DNA of 64,000 nucleotides from Geminocystis sp. M7585_C2015_104 (GTDB lineage: Bacteria > Cyanobacteriota > Cyanobacteriia > Cyanobacteriales > Cyanobacteriaceae), in assembly GCA_015295805.1 (NCBI GenBank), contig DVEF01000079.1, positions 22,503-86,502 on the forward strand. The letters are read 5' to 3'. A program made the translations under genes and the position numbers. Below, piece by piece: positions 18,200 to 27,130 of this stretch. Each line of letters starts with the position of its first letter. Within the stretch, counting starts at the first letter, position 1. A model generated the notes under the pieces. That model saw nothing but the letters and a program-made list of their open reading frames with translations. It did not search any database and was not told the DNA's origin.

Positions 18200-19678
18200 A
18201 TGAGAGTGGAATACTGTCGGACTACCAGTTTAATGGATTTAATAAACGAACAGGAGTGGGAGGACTTACAATATAGCGATATGGATGACAGTGAGGCCGA
18301 CTCTAAGGCTCAAGAAAGCTCCATCCAAGTGTACCATGAGTGGAATGGGGCAGTCGCCTCCTTGGAAAGGCTTTTATTGCTGACAATAGGTAAAAAGAAT
18401 ACTTCCTTTAATCCTGAAAAAAATGGCTTTATTATATCCTCTCCCACCCCCGTCATAAACAATTGGCAGCTTATCCCCCATCTACATACTGTGGTTTTAT
18501 CTCCAAAGCATACGGTGGCAATCCCCCTACTCCCCAGTGGCAAACCACAAGTAACTGATTATTTTGCCTTTTCCTCCTCCTTCGCTAATATTACAATACC
18601 AGAGGGGTATTTTTTACAGGAGCAGTTTTGTCTGGTTTTTACTGACTCTTTTTCCCTGTTTTTGATTAAGGGAATTAGACATAATAAAAAGCCGGCTTTC
18701 TTTTTCTCCTTCAACCCCGAAATAATTCACAAGGTGTGGGGTTATTTGAGAAGGCAGTTAATGGAAGTTATATCAGAATCGGATAGGGAAGGTTTAGAAA
18801 GAATAAGTCGGCAGCTTAAAATCGTGGTGCCGGAATATATAATAGTGGAAAAGTTTAGTAGAGGGTTTGTAGAAAGTTTGAAGAGGCAAAGATTAGAAAA
18901 CCCAAAGGAACCCGAGAAGATAAAAAAAGACAAGATAAACAGAAGTAGTATATCGTTGAAAAAAACCCCAATCCCCCCATACCCAGAATTGGAGTTGCTA
19001 CAGGCGTTGACCCACGAAATAAGGACGCCTTTGACGACTATAAAAACCTTGGCGAGATTACTAGGAAAAAAGGCTAAAAAAGAACCAGAATTGCTAAAAT
19101 ACATAGAAAAAATAGAACAGGAGTGCACCGAACAAATAAACCGCATGGAGTTGATATTTAAGGCGGTGGAGTTAGAGTCGCAAAATAAAAAAGAAACACT
19201 CAGACTAATACCAACATCGTTGGAGACAATATTAAATCAAACTGTTCCCTATTGGCAAAGACAGGCAGAAAGAAGAAATATTGTACTAGAGGTGTTTATC
19301 CCACAAAAACTGCCCCAGATTATAAGTGAGCCGGCTATACTAAGTCAAGTACTAAATGGCTTGATGGAAAAATTTATCCGCGGCTTGCCAAGTGGCTGTC
19401 GTTTTAAAATGTTGGTATTGCCTGCGGGAAATCAATTGAAACTAAAATTTTCCTCAGAAGTGGGATGGATTGGCGGCGAAGGCAAGTCTTTGGGAAGACT
19501 ATTATTCTTCCAGCCGGAAACCGGTAGTCTTTCTCTTAGTGATGATGTCACCAAAAATATCTTCCAAGCCTTGGGAGGCAAGTTGACTATCAAACAAAAA
19601 CCAAACGGGGGGGAAATAGTGACTATCTTCCTCCCCCTGGGAAGTCATACTGGCTACCCTTATTGTAGTTCCATTTGA
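18200..19678 (+). CDS. histidine-kinase-like protein with degenerate ATP-binding domain
   Basis: This soluble 492-residue protein has an N-terminal region of about 260 residues that resembles a GAF/sensor domain but is not assignable, then a HisKA dimerisation domain with an intact H box (LTHEIRTPLTT, around residue 272). The following HATPase-like region is short: the N box asparagine is replaced (QVLNGLMEKF instead of NLLxNA), no DxGxG G1 box is visible, and only the final LGGKLTIKQKPNGGEIVTIFLP (G2-like end) remains. It could be phosphorylated by, or act as scaffold for, another kinase, but autokinase activity is doubtful. ATG 18233 is an alternative start. Confidence 0.75.
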   Translation: MRVEYCRTTSLMDLINEQEWEDLQYSDMDDSEADSKAQESSIQVYHEWNGAVASLERLLLLTIGKKNTSFNPEKNGFIISSPTPVINNWQLIPHLHTVVLSPKHTVAIPLLPSGKPQVTDYFAFSSSFANITIPEGYFLQEQFCLVFTDSFSLFLIKGIRHNKKPAFFFSFNPEIIHKVWGYLRRQLMEVISESDREGLERISRQLKIVVPEYIIVEKFSRGFVESLKRQRLENPKEPEKIKKDKINRSSISLKKTPIPPYPELELLQALTHEIRTPLTTIKTLARLLGKKAKKEPELLKYIEKIEQECTEQINRMELIFKAVELESQNKKETLRLIPTSLETILNQTVPYWQRQAERRNIVLEVFIPQKLPQIISEPAILSQVLNGLMEKFIRGLPSGCRFKMLVLPAGNQLKLKFSSEVGWIGGEGKSLGRLLFFQPETGSLSLSDDVTKNIFQALGGKLTIKQKPNGGEIVTIFLPLGSHTGYPYCSSI

Positions 19679-19778
19679 ATTCAAACACCCTAGATGGTAT
19701 GCTAAATCCTACCCCTTTCCCTGTTTCTTTCTAAATCCTATCCTCTATCCCCTACCCCCTAAATCATTATTGGCTTCT

Positions 19779-20309
19779 ATGACTATTTCCCTGTGTGTGA
19801 TTGTGAAAAACGAGGAGGAAAATCTGCCTTGTTTAGAATCTGTTTCCTCCCTCGTCACGGAAATGGTAGTAGTAGATACAGGATCCCATGATAAGACAAA
19901 AGATATTGCCAGGAAATGGGGAGCAAAGGTGTATGATTATCAATGGCAGGATGATTTTTCCAAGGCACGCAATTTTGCTTTACAATTCGTAACAGGAGAC
20001 TGGGTATTAGTACTAGATGGGGATGAAAAGTTGAATGAGAAGGTAATCCCCCTTTTGAAAAAATTGACAGGGGAGAAAGACAATTTAGTGATAAATCTTA
20101 TCCGCGAAGAGATTGGTAGTAATTCCCCTCCTTATTCTTTGGTGTCTCGTCTGTTTCGTCGTCACCCCCAAATTTACTTCTCTCGCCCCTATCATGCTTT
20201 AATAGACGATTCAGTAATTGCCTTGCTGGAAAGAGAAAATCACTGGCGGATAGTGGATTTAACGGAGGAAGTAGCAATTTATCACTATGGTTACCAACCC
20301 ATTGTGTAG
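19779..20309 (+). CDS. glycosyltransferase family 2, N-terminal part of a frameshifted GT2-TPR gene
   Basis: From the ATG at 19779 it reads MTISLCVIVKNEEENL, the standard opening of a GT-A family 2 transferase, followed by EMVVVDTGSHDKT and VLVLDGDE (the DxD metal/nucleotide-sugar site). It stops after AIYHYGYQPIV. In the cyanobacterial proteins of this type the HYGY motif is followed without break by a TPR domain; here that domain continues in another frame (20287-21003). I read this as one gene of about 410 codons broken near 20305. The acceptor is unknown. Confidence 0.8.
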   Translation: MTISLCVIVKNEEENLPCLESVSSLVTEMVVVDTGSHDKTKDIARKWGAKVYDYQWQDDFSKARNFALQFVTGDWVLVLDGDEKLNEKVIPLLKKLTGEKDNLVINLIREEIGSNSPPYSLVSRLFRRHPQIYFSRPYHALIDDSVIALLERENHWRIVDLTEEVAIYHYGYQPIV

Positions 20310-21003
20310 TCTCGCCAGAGACTATCACCTTGCGGCGAAAAATAAAACGGAGAAAGCCAGAAAGGCAATGGAAAAATATCTTGCAAATCACCCCTATGAT
20401 GCCTATGCCTGTAGTAAACTGGGGGGATTATACTTGTCTTTGGGAGAGGTGAAAAAAGGGATAAAGTTGTTAAAGACTGGTTTGAAACACAATTCTTCTG
20501 CTACCCCTGATGTTTTATACGAGTTGCATTATCATCTCGGCAATGCCATGGTAGAAGAAAAGCAGTTTACCCTCGCCGAAAAATACTATCAAAAGGCAAT
20601 ACAAATCCCTATAGCTGAAATATTAAAACTGGGGGCATACTTAAACTATGGCAGTTTGTGTCATCAACGCCGACAGTATCAGCGGGCAATAGAGTTTTAT
20701 AATGCCTGCATTAGGATTGCCCCTAATCATGCCCTAGCTTATTACAATCTAGGTTTAACTTACAAGGCAATGGGAAATATTCCTCTTGCCATCGAAAGCT
20801 ACCGCCAGGCAATTCGGCTAAATCCCAATTGTCCTTGGGCATATCAAAACCTAGCGGTGTTATTATTCAAGCAGGGATACATAGAAGAAAGTGCCTCTTT
20901 GTTTAAAACTGCCTATCATTTACACCAAAAGGAAAATCCCTCTCTAGCAGAAAACCTTAAAGAGGAATTGAAGTCGATAGGCATTCCACTGGAAGAAGCC
21001 TAG
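20287..21003 (+). CDS. TPR-repeat part of the frameshifted GT2-TPR gene
   Basis: About six tetratricopeptide units, for example KLGGLYLSLGEVKKGIKLLK, YNLGLTYKAMGNIPLAIESY and YQNLAVLLFKQGYIEESASL, follow the segment LARDYHLAAKNKTEKARKAM that normally joins the GT2 domain to the repeats. The frame overlaps the GT2 frame by 23 bases in a different phase. No ribosome-binding site precedes the first ATG at 20287, which favours a frameshift over two independent genes. If re-initiation occurs, a free TPR protein would result. Confidence 0.75.
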   Translation: MVTNPLCSLARDYHLAAKNKTEKARKAMEKYLANHPYDAYACSKLGGLYLSLGEVKKGIKLLKTGLKHNSSATPDVLYELHYHLGNAMVEEKQFTLAEKYYQKAIQIPIAEILKLGAYLNYGSLCHQRRQYQRAIEFYNACIRIAPNHALAYYNLGLTYKAMGNIPLAIESYRQAIRLNPNCPWAYQNLAVLLFKQGYIEESASLFKTAYHLHQKENPSLAENLKEELKSIGIPLEEA

Positions 21004-21049
21004 ACTGAAGCCAAAACTTGAGAGTGTTTCACTACTGAGTTTTAGACAG

Positions 21050-21967
21050 ATGCGACTAAGGGTAGAGTCGGAGAGTGAAAAAAGGTTTGGCTATCAGAGG
21101 GATTGGCGGTGGCATGGTTGGCGTATCCACTACACTTTTTACCCCCCATTACAAGCCAATAACCCCTTTGTTTCCCCACCCATTCTTCTGTTACACGGTT
21201 TTGGGGTATCCCTTAGACATTGGCGTCACAACATCCCTATTCTCCGACAAAGACATTTTGTTTATGCTTTAGACTTACTCGGTTTCGGCGCCTCTGAGAA
21301 GACTTATACCGAATATGGTATACCCCTTTGGTCAAGACTAGTTTTTGATTTTTGGCAAGAATTCATTTCCCAACCCTGTATTCTTATTGGTAATTCCCTA
21401 GGCTCATTGATAGCCTTAAACACTACTGCCTCCTACCCCGACACTGCCAAAGGGTTAGTAATGCTTAGTCTTCCCGATTTGAGGGGAAAAAGAGATGACA
21501 ACAACCCCATTCTAACTCCATTATTACACAAAATAGAGGAGTTGTTCACTTTCCCCCTATTAATTCGTCTAATCTTCCAGATAGCAAAACAAAAAACAGT
21601 AATCAGTAATGGTCTGAAAATTGCCTACGTCAATCAAAACAATTTGGATGAAGAATTAATTGAAATTGTCACCAAACCCACCGAGGATGTTGGGGCAGCA
21701 AGGGCTCTAATAGCTATGACTAAATCCATTAATAAATTCCCTGTTTCTGTCAGGCAACTTTTGGAGTCTATTAACATCCCCATTCTACTGTTGTGGGGTA
21801 AAGGGGACAAACTTATTCCGCCAACAAAAGCGTCACATCTAGCAGCCATTAATACCAATATAGAATTACACCTATTAGACAAAATCGGGCATTGTATTCA
21901 TGATGAAAACCCAGATTTGTTTCATAAAATTCTTTTCTCCTGGTTGAAGAGGAATAATCTCACATAA
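21050..21967 (+). CDS. alpha/beta hydrolase
   Basis: This 305-residue protein has the alpha/beta-hydrolase fold. PPILLLHGFGVSLRHWRHN carries the HG oxyanion-hole motif (residues about 42-60), GNSLGS (about residue 115) is the nucleophile elbow with the catalytic Ser, and LLWGKGDKLIPP holds the acid Asp. KIGHCIHDENP supplies the catalytic His. Cyanobacterial proteins of this type are often annotated as esterase or chlorophyll/lipid hydrolases; the substrate cannot be told here. It lies 46 bases after the TPR frame on the same strand, perhaps co-transcribed. Confidence 0.85.
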   Translation: MRLRVESESEKRFGYQRDWRWHGWRIHYTFYPPLQANNPFVSPPILLLHGFGVSLRHWRHNIPILRQRHFVYALDLLGFGASEKTYTEYGIPLWSRLVFDFWQEFISQPCILIGNSLGSLIALNTTASYPDTAKGLVMLSLPDLRGKRDDNNPILTPLLHKIEELFTFPLLIRLIFQIAKQKTVISNGLKIAYVNQNNLDEELIEIVTKPTEDVGAARALIAMTKSINKFPVSVRQLLESINIPILLLWGKGDKLIPPTKASHLAAINTNIELHLLDKIGHCIHDENPDLFHKILFSWLKRNNLT

Positions 21968-22144
21968 AATGGAACTCGGAAATAGCAGCTTATAATTATG
22001 AGCCCATAATTAGGGCGTAGGGAATGGGATTTAGGAAATCTAAAATAAACAGTGGAGTTGCAGGGGCTGTGGCTCATAAGAGACCATAAGAGATTATAAG
22101 CCTGTAGTTATAGTTTTCTATTGGGCTGTCTAGTATAATTATTA

Positions 22145-22957
22145 GTGTCAATTGTTGGAAGAAAACTGACGGACTCGGTTTTTATGAGGTGGGGCGGGTT
22201 ATTGCCATGGGTGGTTTTATTGGTTACGGGGATTAGTATTTTCCAGTCCCAACAACAATACGCCGCCAAACACCTGGAAAATTCTCGTGGGAATGTAGAT
22301 TACTTTCTAGAAGAAAAGAAAATAAAAATGGCACTTTTGTTGCGGAAAAAAATGCCAACTTTTGGTTATAACAACATTTTGGCAGACTGGTACTATCTGC
22401 GGTTTATACAGTATTTTGGAGACAGCCCAGCGCGAGAAAAGACTGGTTATTCAGCCGTGGCGGATTACTTTGAGTTAATCAGTGATTATGATCCCCGTTT
22501 TGTTGATGCATATTTGATACTTTCCACGGCAAATTCTATATATGCTGGACAGGCACCAGCCACGGTAAAATTCCTGAACAAGGTTTTGGCAAATATTTCT
22601 CCAGAAATATCTCCCTATGCCCCCTATCTTTGGATTTACAAGGGAGTAGATGAAATGTTGTTTTTGGGGGATATAAAAGCAGCAAAACACTCCTATGAGA
22701 TGGCGGCAAAGTGGGCATTGGCAAGGGGAGATGAGGTAGGAAAAGAAATTGCCAAAAGAAGTCTAGAAACAGCAGCATTTTTGGGCAAAAATCCGGATAG
22801 TAGGAAGGCAAGAGCAGGGGCTTGGTATACAATTTTCAAGAATGTTTTTGACGAGGAAACAAAGGAAAAAGCACGCCTAGAAGTAGAAAAAGTGGGGGGA
22901 AAAATTGTAGTCCTCCCGGATGGCAGCACACAGCTTCAATTGCCGGAAGAAGACTAA
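22145..22957 (+). CDS. unrecognised single-pass membrane protein (TPR-like)
   Basis: At 270 residues it has an N-terminal hydrophobic anchor (LLPWVVLLVTGISIF, about residues 19-33), then a helical soluble domain beginning MPTFGYNNILADWYYLRFIQYFGD in two pieces and continuing with helix pairs like those of TPR/SEL1 proteins (YDPRFVDAYLILSTANSIYAG; LGDIKAAKHSYEMAAKWA). The WYYLRFIQYFGD pattern is familiar from conserved cyanobacterial hypothetical proteins, but I cannot assign a function. The start is GTG at 22145; ATG at 22184 is an alternative. Confidence 0.7.
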   Translation: MSIVGRKLTDSVFMRWGGLLPWVVLLVTGISIFQSQQQYAAKHLENSRGNVDYFLEEKKIKMALLLRKKMPTFGYNNILADWYYLRFIQYFGDSPAREKTGYSAVADYFELISDYDPRFVDAYLILSTANSIYAGQAPATVKFLNKVLANISPEISPYAPYLWIYKGVDEMLFLGDIKAAKHSYEMAAKWALARGDEVGKEIAKRSLETAAFLGKNPDSRKARAGAWYTIFKNVFDEETKEKARLEVEKVGGKIVVLPDGSTQLQLPEED

Positions 22958-22987
22958 AAAAGAGGACCAAAGACAAGATACTTGCTT

Positions 22988-24565
22988 TTATAGACTACTA
23001 ACCTCCTCTAGACGTTTGAAAACAAAATTTTTGTCCAAGTAGGAGAATAAATATCCTGCCTTTGGGCCTCTATCCTTACCCAAGAAAGCATAATAAACTG
23101 CGGGAAAAGCAACATTAGGACTAATTCCCATCTGTTTTGTCACCGTAAATAGGGCAGTTTGTAATTCCTCTCCCTCCCATTTTTCGACGGTTTCCAAATA
23201 TTCCCTCAGACGACGTAAATACTGTTTTTGTTCGTCGGTAAGCATAGACACCTTTGAGGGGATTTCCTCAAAGTAAATCACCAGTTTTTCCTCCTCATCG
23301 GCATAGGATTCTAACCACTTTTTAGCTACAGTAATTCGCTCATTTATCTTCTGCCAGTCGTATTCAGTTAAAGGCCTATCACAGCGTTTTTCTATTTCGG
23401 ACTTCAAGTCCAAATGGGGTATTTGTAGAAGGGAAATGATAGTACTAAGTTCAAAGGTATAGTAAGGTTTGATTTCATCTTGCAGCTGGGAATAGTAAAG
23501 AGGCAAAAGTGTGGGAGGCAATTCAGATGTTTCCGCCCCAGCCAACAATTCTGCATACTCATTCAGGAGAGTGTCATAGTCTCTAAAAAGACGGGTAATA
23601 GTCTCATAATTAGGGGCAAAATTAATAACAGTTTTTGGCTGTGTTCTTAGCATCAAAAAGCGCAAAATTTCTGGGGGCAAAAGTTCAGCCATTTCCCTGG
23701 CACTAGAGCCTATTCCCTTGGAAGAACTCATTTTAGTGCCATTAACTAAAACGAACTCGTAAGGGGAATGGAAGGGCGGTTTTTTCCTGAGGATTTTGCG
23801 GCAAAGGGCATTAGCAACATCCCGTGAGCCCCCTTTTTGGGAATGGTCTTTCCCAGAAAGCTCAATAGTAACCCCCAACAAGTCCCACTTGGCTACCCAT
23901 TCCACCTTCCAAGGGAGTTTCCCATTGCCGTCGAAGGGAGAAATCCATCCCTGATAGCCACACCCCCTCACCCAATCCGTGGCATCCTCCCTACAGGTGT
24001 AAAAAACCTTTTCTCCATTATACTCGCTTACATAAGTAGTAGCAATTTTCCCACAATTTTCACATATCACCTGAAAAGGATACCAGTCATCGGGGCGTTG
24101 GGCATTACTAACTTCTTTATAAATATCTCTTACTACTGCAGCGTTACGGAGAAATAAATCGATGTAGTAGTTTAGCTTTCCACTGCGGTACAAGTCCCTC
24201 AGGTAATAGATTTCAGCTTTAACCCCCAGGTAGTCAAACACTTGCAGAAACTCCCCCATATAGTATTTGGCATAATCTGGGGCCACTGTAGGGTCAGGGG
24301 ATGGGACATTACAGAGGGGAAAACCCAGATAAGGGGAGAATTTTTCCGCGTCTAGGTAACGGGGTATACTGTCAAAGGCGTCGTAGTCATCCACACCGTA
24401 GGTAAAACGCGCCGGTTTGCCCTGTCTTTTCAAAGCCCTATAGATAACATCATGAATTATAACACCCCTTAGGGAGCCCACATGTACTCTGCCAGAAGGA
24501 GTTTTCGAGTCGTTTACCAATTCCGGCTGTTGTGAGCTTGCCGCTATCTTATCCGCCCAAAACAT
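22988..24565 (-). CDS. lysS: lysyl-tRNA synthetase, class I
   Basis: This charges tRNA-Lys with lysine. It is the class I (archaeal-type) enzyme, with a Rossmann-fold HIGH-type motif HVGS (residues 28-31) after TPSGR and a KMSSSKG signature in the middle, unlike the unrelated class II LysRS used by most bacteria. A zinc-binding insertion is visible (CENCGK and CREDATDWVRGC). The length of 525 residues is normal. The gene is convergent with the unknown gene to its left and divergent from rpmG. Whether a class II enzyme also exists in this genome cannot be told. Confidence 0.9.
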   Translation of the reverse strand: MFWADKIAASSQQPELVNDSKTPSGRVHVGSLRGVIIHDVIYRALKRQGKPARFTYGVDDYDAFDSIPRYLDAEKFSPYLGFPLCNVPSPDPTVAPDYAKYYMGEFLQVFDYLGVKAEIYYLRDLYRSGKLNYYIDLFLRNAAVVRDIYKEVSNAQRPDDWYPFQVICENCGKIATTYVSEYNGEKVFYTCREDATDWVRGCGYQGWISPFDGNGKLPWKVEWVAKWDLLGVTIELSGKDHSQKGGSRDVANALCRKILRKKPPFHSPYEFVLVNGTKMSSSKGIGSSAREMAELLPPEILRFLMLRTQPKTVINFAPNYETITRLFRDYDTLLNEYAELLAGAETSELPPTLLPLYYSQLQDEIKPYYTFELSTIISLLQIPHLDLKSEIEKRCDRPLTEYDWQKINERITVAKKWLESYADEEEKLVIYFEEIPSKVSMLTDEQKQYLRRLREYLETVEKWEGEELQTALFTVTKQMGISPNVAFPAVYYAFLGKDRGPKAGYLFSYLDKNFVFKRLEEVSSL

Positions 24566-24672
24566 ATTCTAGTTCAAAAAATTCCACTGCAGGGTAACTA
24601 TTATATCTTATCCCCTCTTTCCCCCTCGCCCCCCTAATCCTCACCTAGTTGACAAAAAAATGGCCGAGCCCC

Positions 24673-24702
24673 TTGTCAAAAGGGGTAATTTTGTAGGATA
24701 AT
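24673..24702 (+). promoter_or_regulatory. candidate sigma-70 promoter for rpmG-rpsR
   Basis: TTGTCA (24673-24678) and GATAAT (24697-24702) are separated by 18 bases, and the -10 lies about 44 bases before the rpmG ATG. This is a reasonable fit to the housekeeping consensus, read by eye only. Confidence 0.4.
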
Positions 24703-24745
24703 AGTAGACTGTCCAGAAAAGCTAGAGGGAGAAGACTGGCTAGAG

Positions 24746-24940
24746 ATGGCAAGCAAAAAAGGTGCCAGGATAATCATCACCTTGGAATGTACGGAGTGTC
24801 GCACCAACCCCAATAAACGCTCTAATGGGGTGTCTCGTTATACTACCACGAAGAATAGAAGAAACACCCCCAACAGACTAGAGTTGAGGAAGTATTGTCC
24901 CTATTGTAACAAACACACTATTCACAAGGAAATCAAGTAG
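24746..24940 (+). CDS. rpmG: 50S ribosomal protein L33
   Basis: This small basic protein of the large ribosomal subunit has 64 residues. It is the zinc-binding (C+) form: CTEC and CPYC supply four cysteines, with the conserved [11 protein letters not shown] centre. The GGGAGAAG upstream may serve as ribosome-binding site. It is followed 36 bases later by rpsR, the usual cyanobacterial pair. Confidence 0.96.
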   Translation: MASKKGARIIITLECTECRTNPNKRSNGVSRYTTTKNRRNTPNRLELRKYCPYCNKHTIHKEIK

Positions 24941-24976
24941 TAAAAGGAAGTTTTTGTAGTTTGTAGAGGAAGGATT

Positions 24977-25195
24977 ATGGCCTATTTTCGCAAGAAAACA
25001 TCTCCCATCCCCCGCAACCAAAAAATCGACTATAAAGATGTAGAACTGTTGCGTAAGTTTATCACGGAAAGGGGCAAGATTCTGCCAAGGAGAATAACAG
25101 GATTAACAGCCCGTCAACAGAGGGATTTGACAGACGCGGTGAAAAGAGCTAGAATTCTGGCCCTGTTGCCCTTCTTGAATTTAGAAGGCTCCTAG
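24977..25195 (+). CDS. rpsR: 30S ribosomal protein S18
   Basis: This small-subunit protein binds with S6 on the platform. At 72 residues it is full length, with [22 protein letters not shown] split over the family blocks and [19 protein letters not shown] near the end. GGAAGG precedes the ATG. It is co-transcribed with rpmG. Imperfect inverted repeats (CAGCCAC / GTGGCTG) at 25208-25249 follow, without a clear T-run. Confidence 0.96.
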   Translation: MAYFRKKTSPIPRNQKIDYKDVELLRKFITERGKILPRRITGLTARQQRDLTDAVKRARILALLPFLNLEGS

Positions 25196-25293
25196 TATAT
25201 CCCCCGTCAGCCACGATTCGACTCTTTTTTCTCCATGACGGGTGGCTGATATTCATCTAAATGTGCTATTATCATGTAATGATGGCTTGTTAT

Positions 25294-25366
25294 GGGTACG
25301 TAGCTCAGAGGATAGAGCGCCAGATTCCGGTTCTGGTGGTCGGGGGTTCAAGTCCCTCCGTACTCG
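25294..25366 (+). tRNA. tRNA-Arg (anticodon CCG)
   Basis: A full cloverleaf is visible: acceptor GGGTACG/CGTACTC, D arm with AGCTCAGAGGATAGAGC, anticodon stem CCAGA/TCTGG around loop TTCCGGT (anticodon CCG, reads CGG), and T arm with GGTTCAAGTCC. The discriminator is G and CCA is not encoded. Confidence 0.95.
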
Positions 25367-27130
25367 TGGCCCTTTCGTCTTAATCTCGACACCGTTAGGG
25401 GTAGACTTCTGACCCGATTTTGGCCCACGGTGCCACCAATAGCACAACTTATAAGGACTTGTCAGGATAACTCCCCGTCTGTTTGTTACAGTTTTTTAAA
25501 AAACCCTGACATGAGACACCAATTTTGTCAGGGGGGACTTAAATTAGGAAAAACAAAAATTCGGACGATTTTAGAAGCTACTTCAGGATATCTAAGTAGT
25601 AACCTCCGAAAACCCCTCTCTATCATCCTGTTACTCATACTCACTCTCCATTTTAACAACATAAACACCCCCAACCACTTCCCACTAGCCCTATATCCAC
25701 CAAAATACCTATCCTTTATCCCCTCTACCCTATACCACGTCCTGTCAAAGCTAATCCCATCATCTTTATCAACTCATCTATATCTTTGTTCACTATCTTG
25801 TTTATGCTTATTGAACCCTTTATCTCTCTAAGATTATACTCTAACCTCATCCTCTTTTTGTAAATCTCTATGGCCCGTTCCACATTCTCCATGTTAGCAA
25901 ATAAAAACATATGGTCTGAAAATTTCCTATCCCAAAAACCTACTGTACTACCTTTAACTATTCTTTTATAATAAACACTTCTAAACACCACTTTTTGACC
26001 TGTACCCACTGATGAATCTATCCTATTGTTTTATTCTCTTGGAGATAGTCAAATGACTTAAGAAAACTGGACTTTTTATCCATCACCAACCCTCTATTCC
26101 TCATAGGGTGTTTCATTTTTTCCTCGAGAGGATATATAAAAGGCAAAGGACAAGAAAAAGTCAAGCATTAAAATTCGTTTATTTCACCATCAGACAGCTT
26201 ACCAACATAATCTGTTTTTTTTTTTTTGGAGAAAGGTGTTTCAATTTCAATGGTTTAAGCTACAATGGATTCAGCATCTTCTTTTAACAGGTTTACAAGC
26301 ATACCCCCCTGATTGTATTTTGGGTGGCATTATTTGTGTGAATTTATAGGCGGCTTCGTAGGATAAGTCTTTGATATATAATGCTGTGTCAGAAATTGGG
26401 GATTTAGCAGAAAGTATAGCAGCAGTTGCTTTTGAAGTTTTTTTAAAAGCTGATGCTCAAAGTTAGAAATAAGGGGTAGATTTTTATGTGAGCATCTTTC
26501 TCAACTCCTAAATTTTAATTTATCTTGTCCCAACTCAGGGAGACAGTGGTAAACAGGAAAAGTAGAAGACTGACTGCCAGCTGATATTATTCACCAACCC
26601 TTAGCCGCCTATGGTAAAACTCTGTTAGTCTGTCTGCTAGCAGCAATCCCCCCTGTCAGCAGGTTGTCAGTTAGTTGGGAGAGTAATTAGTCTTTTTTTT
26701 TTCACGCCGATTGCAACCACCCCTCTGTTGTCAGGAATTTTGGGGGATGCCGGGGGGTGAATAAATTTATACCCCTATACCAGTGATTTATACTGCCATT
26801 GGCAAGAGGAGTAACCAGTGGGGATAAGACTATCATCCTCTCTTTTCAGAAATTATCCACCTACCAGCAGAGGGGGGAAGGGAGAAGGGAAGTAAGTGGC
26901 ATAAGAGGGATAATACTAGAATTGGTTGCAATAAGCTTTTGAAGATATAAACGATATATTAGGGTTTTAGAGTATAAAAGGTGATAAATAATAGCAATAA
27001 TACTGGGATTAATTGCAAGCAAGGGGAAGAATAAATGAAAGAGAAATGTGGAAAATCATGACAAAGGGAAAAATAGTGCAAAGGGTGTAGGAATACCCTA
27101 TGATAGGGAATGCGGTAGGAAAGGGAAAGT
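25367..27130. other. gene-poor region of about 1.7 kb with transposase debris
   Basis: No intact gene is seen. From left to right it holds a perfect 14-base palindrome (GTTTTTTAAAAAAC, 25491-25504) and an 8-base-pair hairpin (CCCTGACA/TGTCAGGG, 25504-25533), then the IS4-type transposase remnant. A T15 run near 26216-26230 follows, then scattered short open stretches without recognisable homology (for example a 24-codon frame ending at about 26466 reading SEIGDLAESIAAVAFEVF), and A/G-rich sequence before the lysozyme gene. This looks like an old, decaying insertion next to tRNA-Arg. Confidence 0.55.
25725..26142 (-). pseudogene. IS4-type transposase remnant
   Basis: The frame 26009-25725 reads FSDHMFLFANMENVERAI then YKKRMRLEYNLREIK, which fits the Y-(2)-R-(3)-E-(6)-K signature around the last catalytic Glu of IS4-family DDE transposases. 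Upstream, in another frame (26142-26035), RNRGLVMDKKSSFLKSFDYL looks like the preceding catalytic-core part. The normal extension after the signature is replaced by unrelated residues and a stop. The 5' half is absent and no terminal inverted repeats were found. Confidence 0.55.

Noticed and set aside
22000..22144. Structured-looking stretch GGCTGTGGCTCATAAGAG as a possible small RNA such as the signal-recognition-particle RNA
   Set aside because: The conserved core loops of SRP RNA are absent and no stable fold was evident by eye.
25253..25447. 64-codon minus-strand frame across tRNA-Arg (reads RRDLNPRPPEPESGAL)
   Set aside because: It is a well-known spurious translation antisense to tRNA genes; the tRNA explains the sequence.
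25725..25831. Plus-strand open frame 25430-25831 as a gene
   Set aside because: It runs antisense to the transposase remnant, has low-complexity Leu/Ile content and no start signal.
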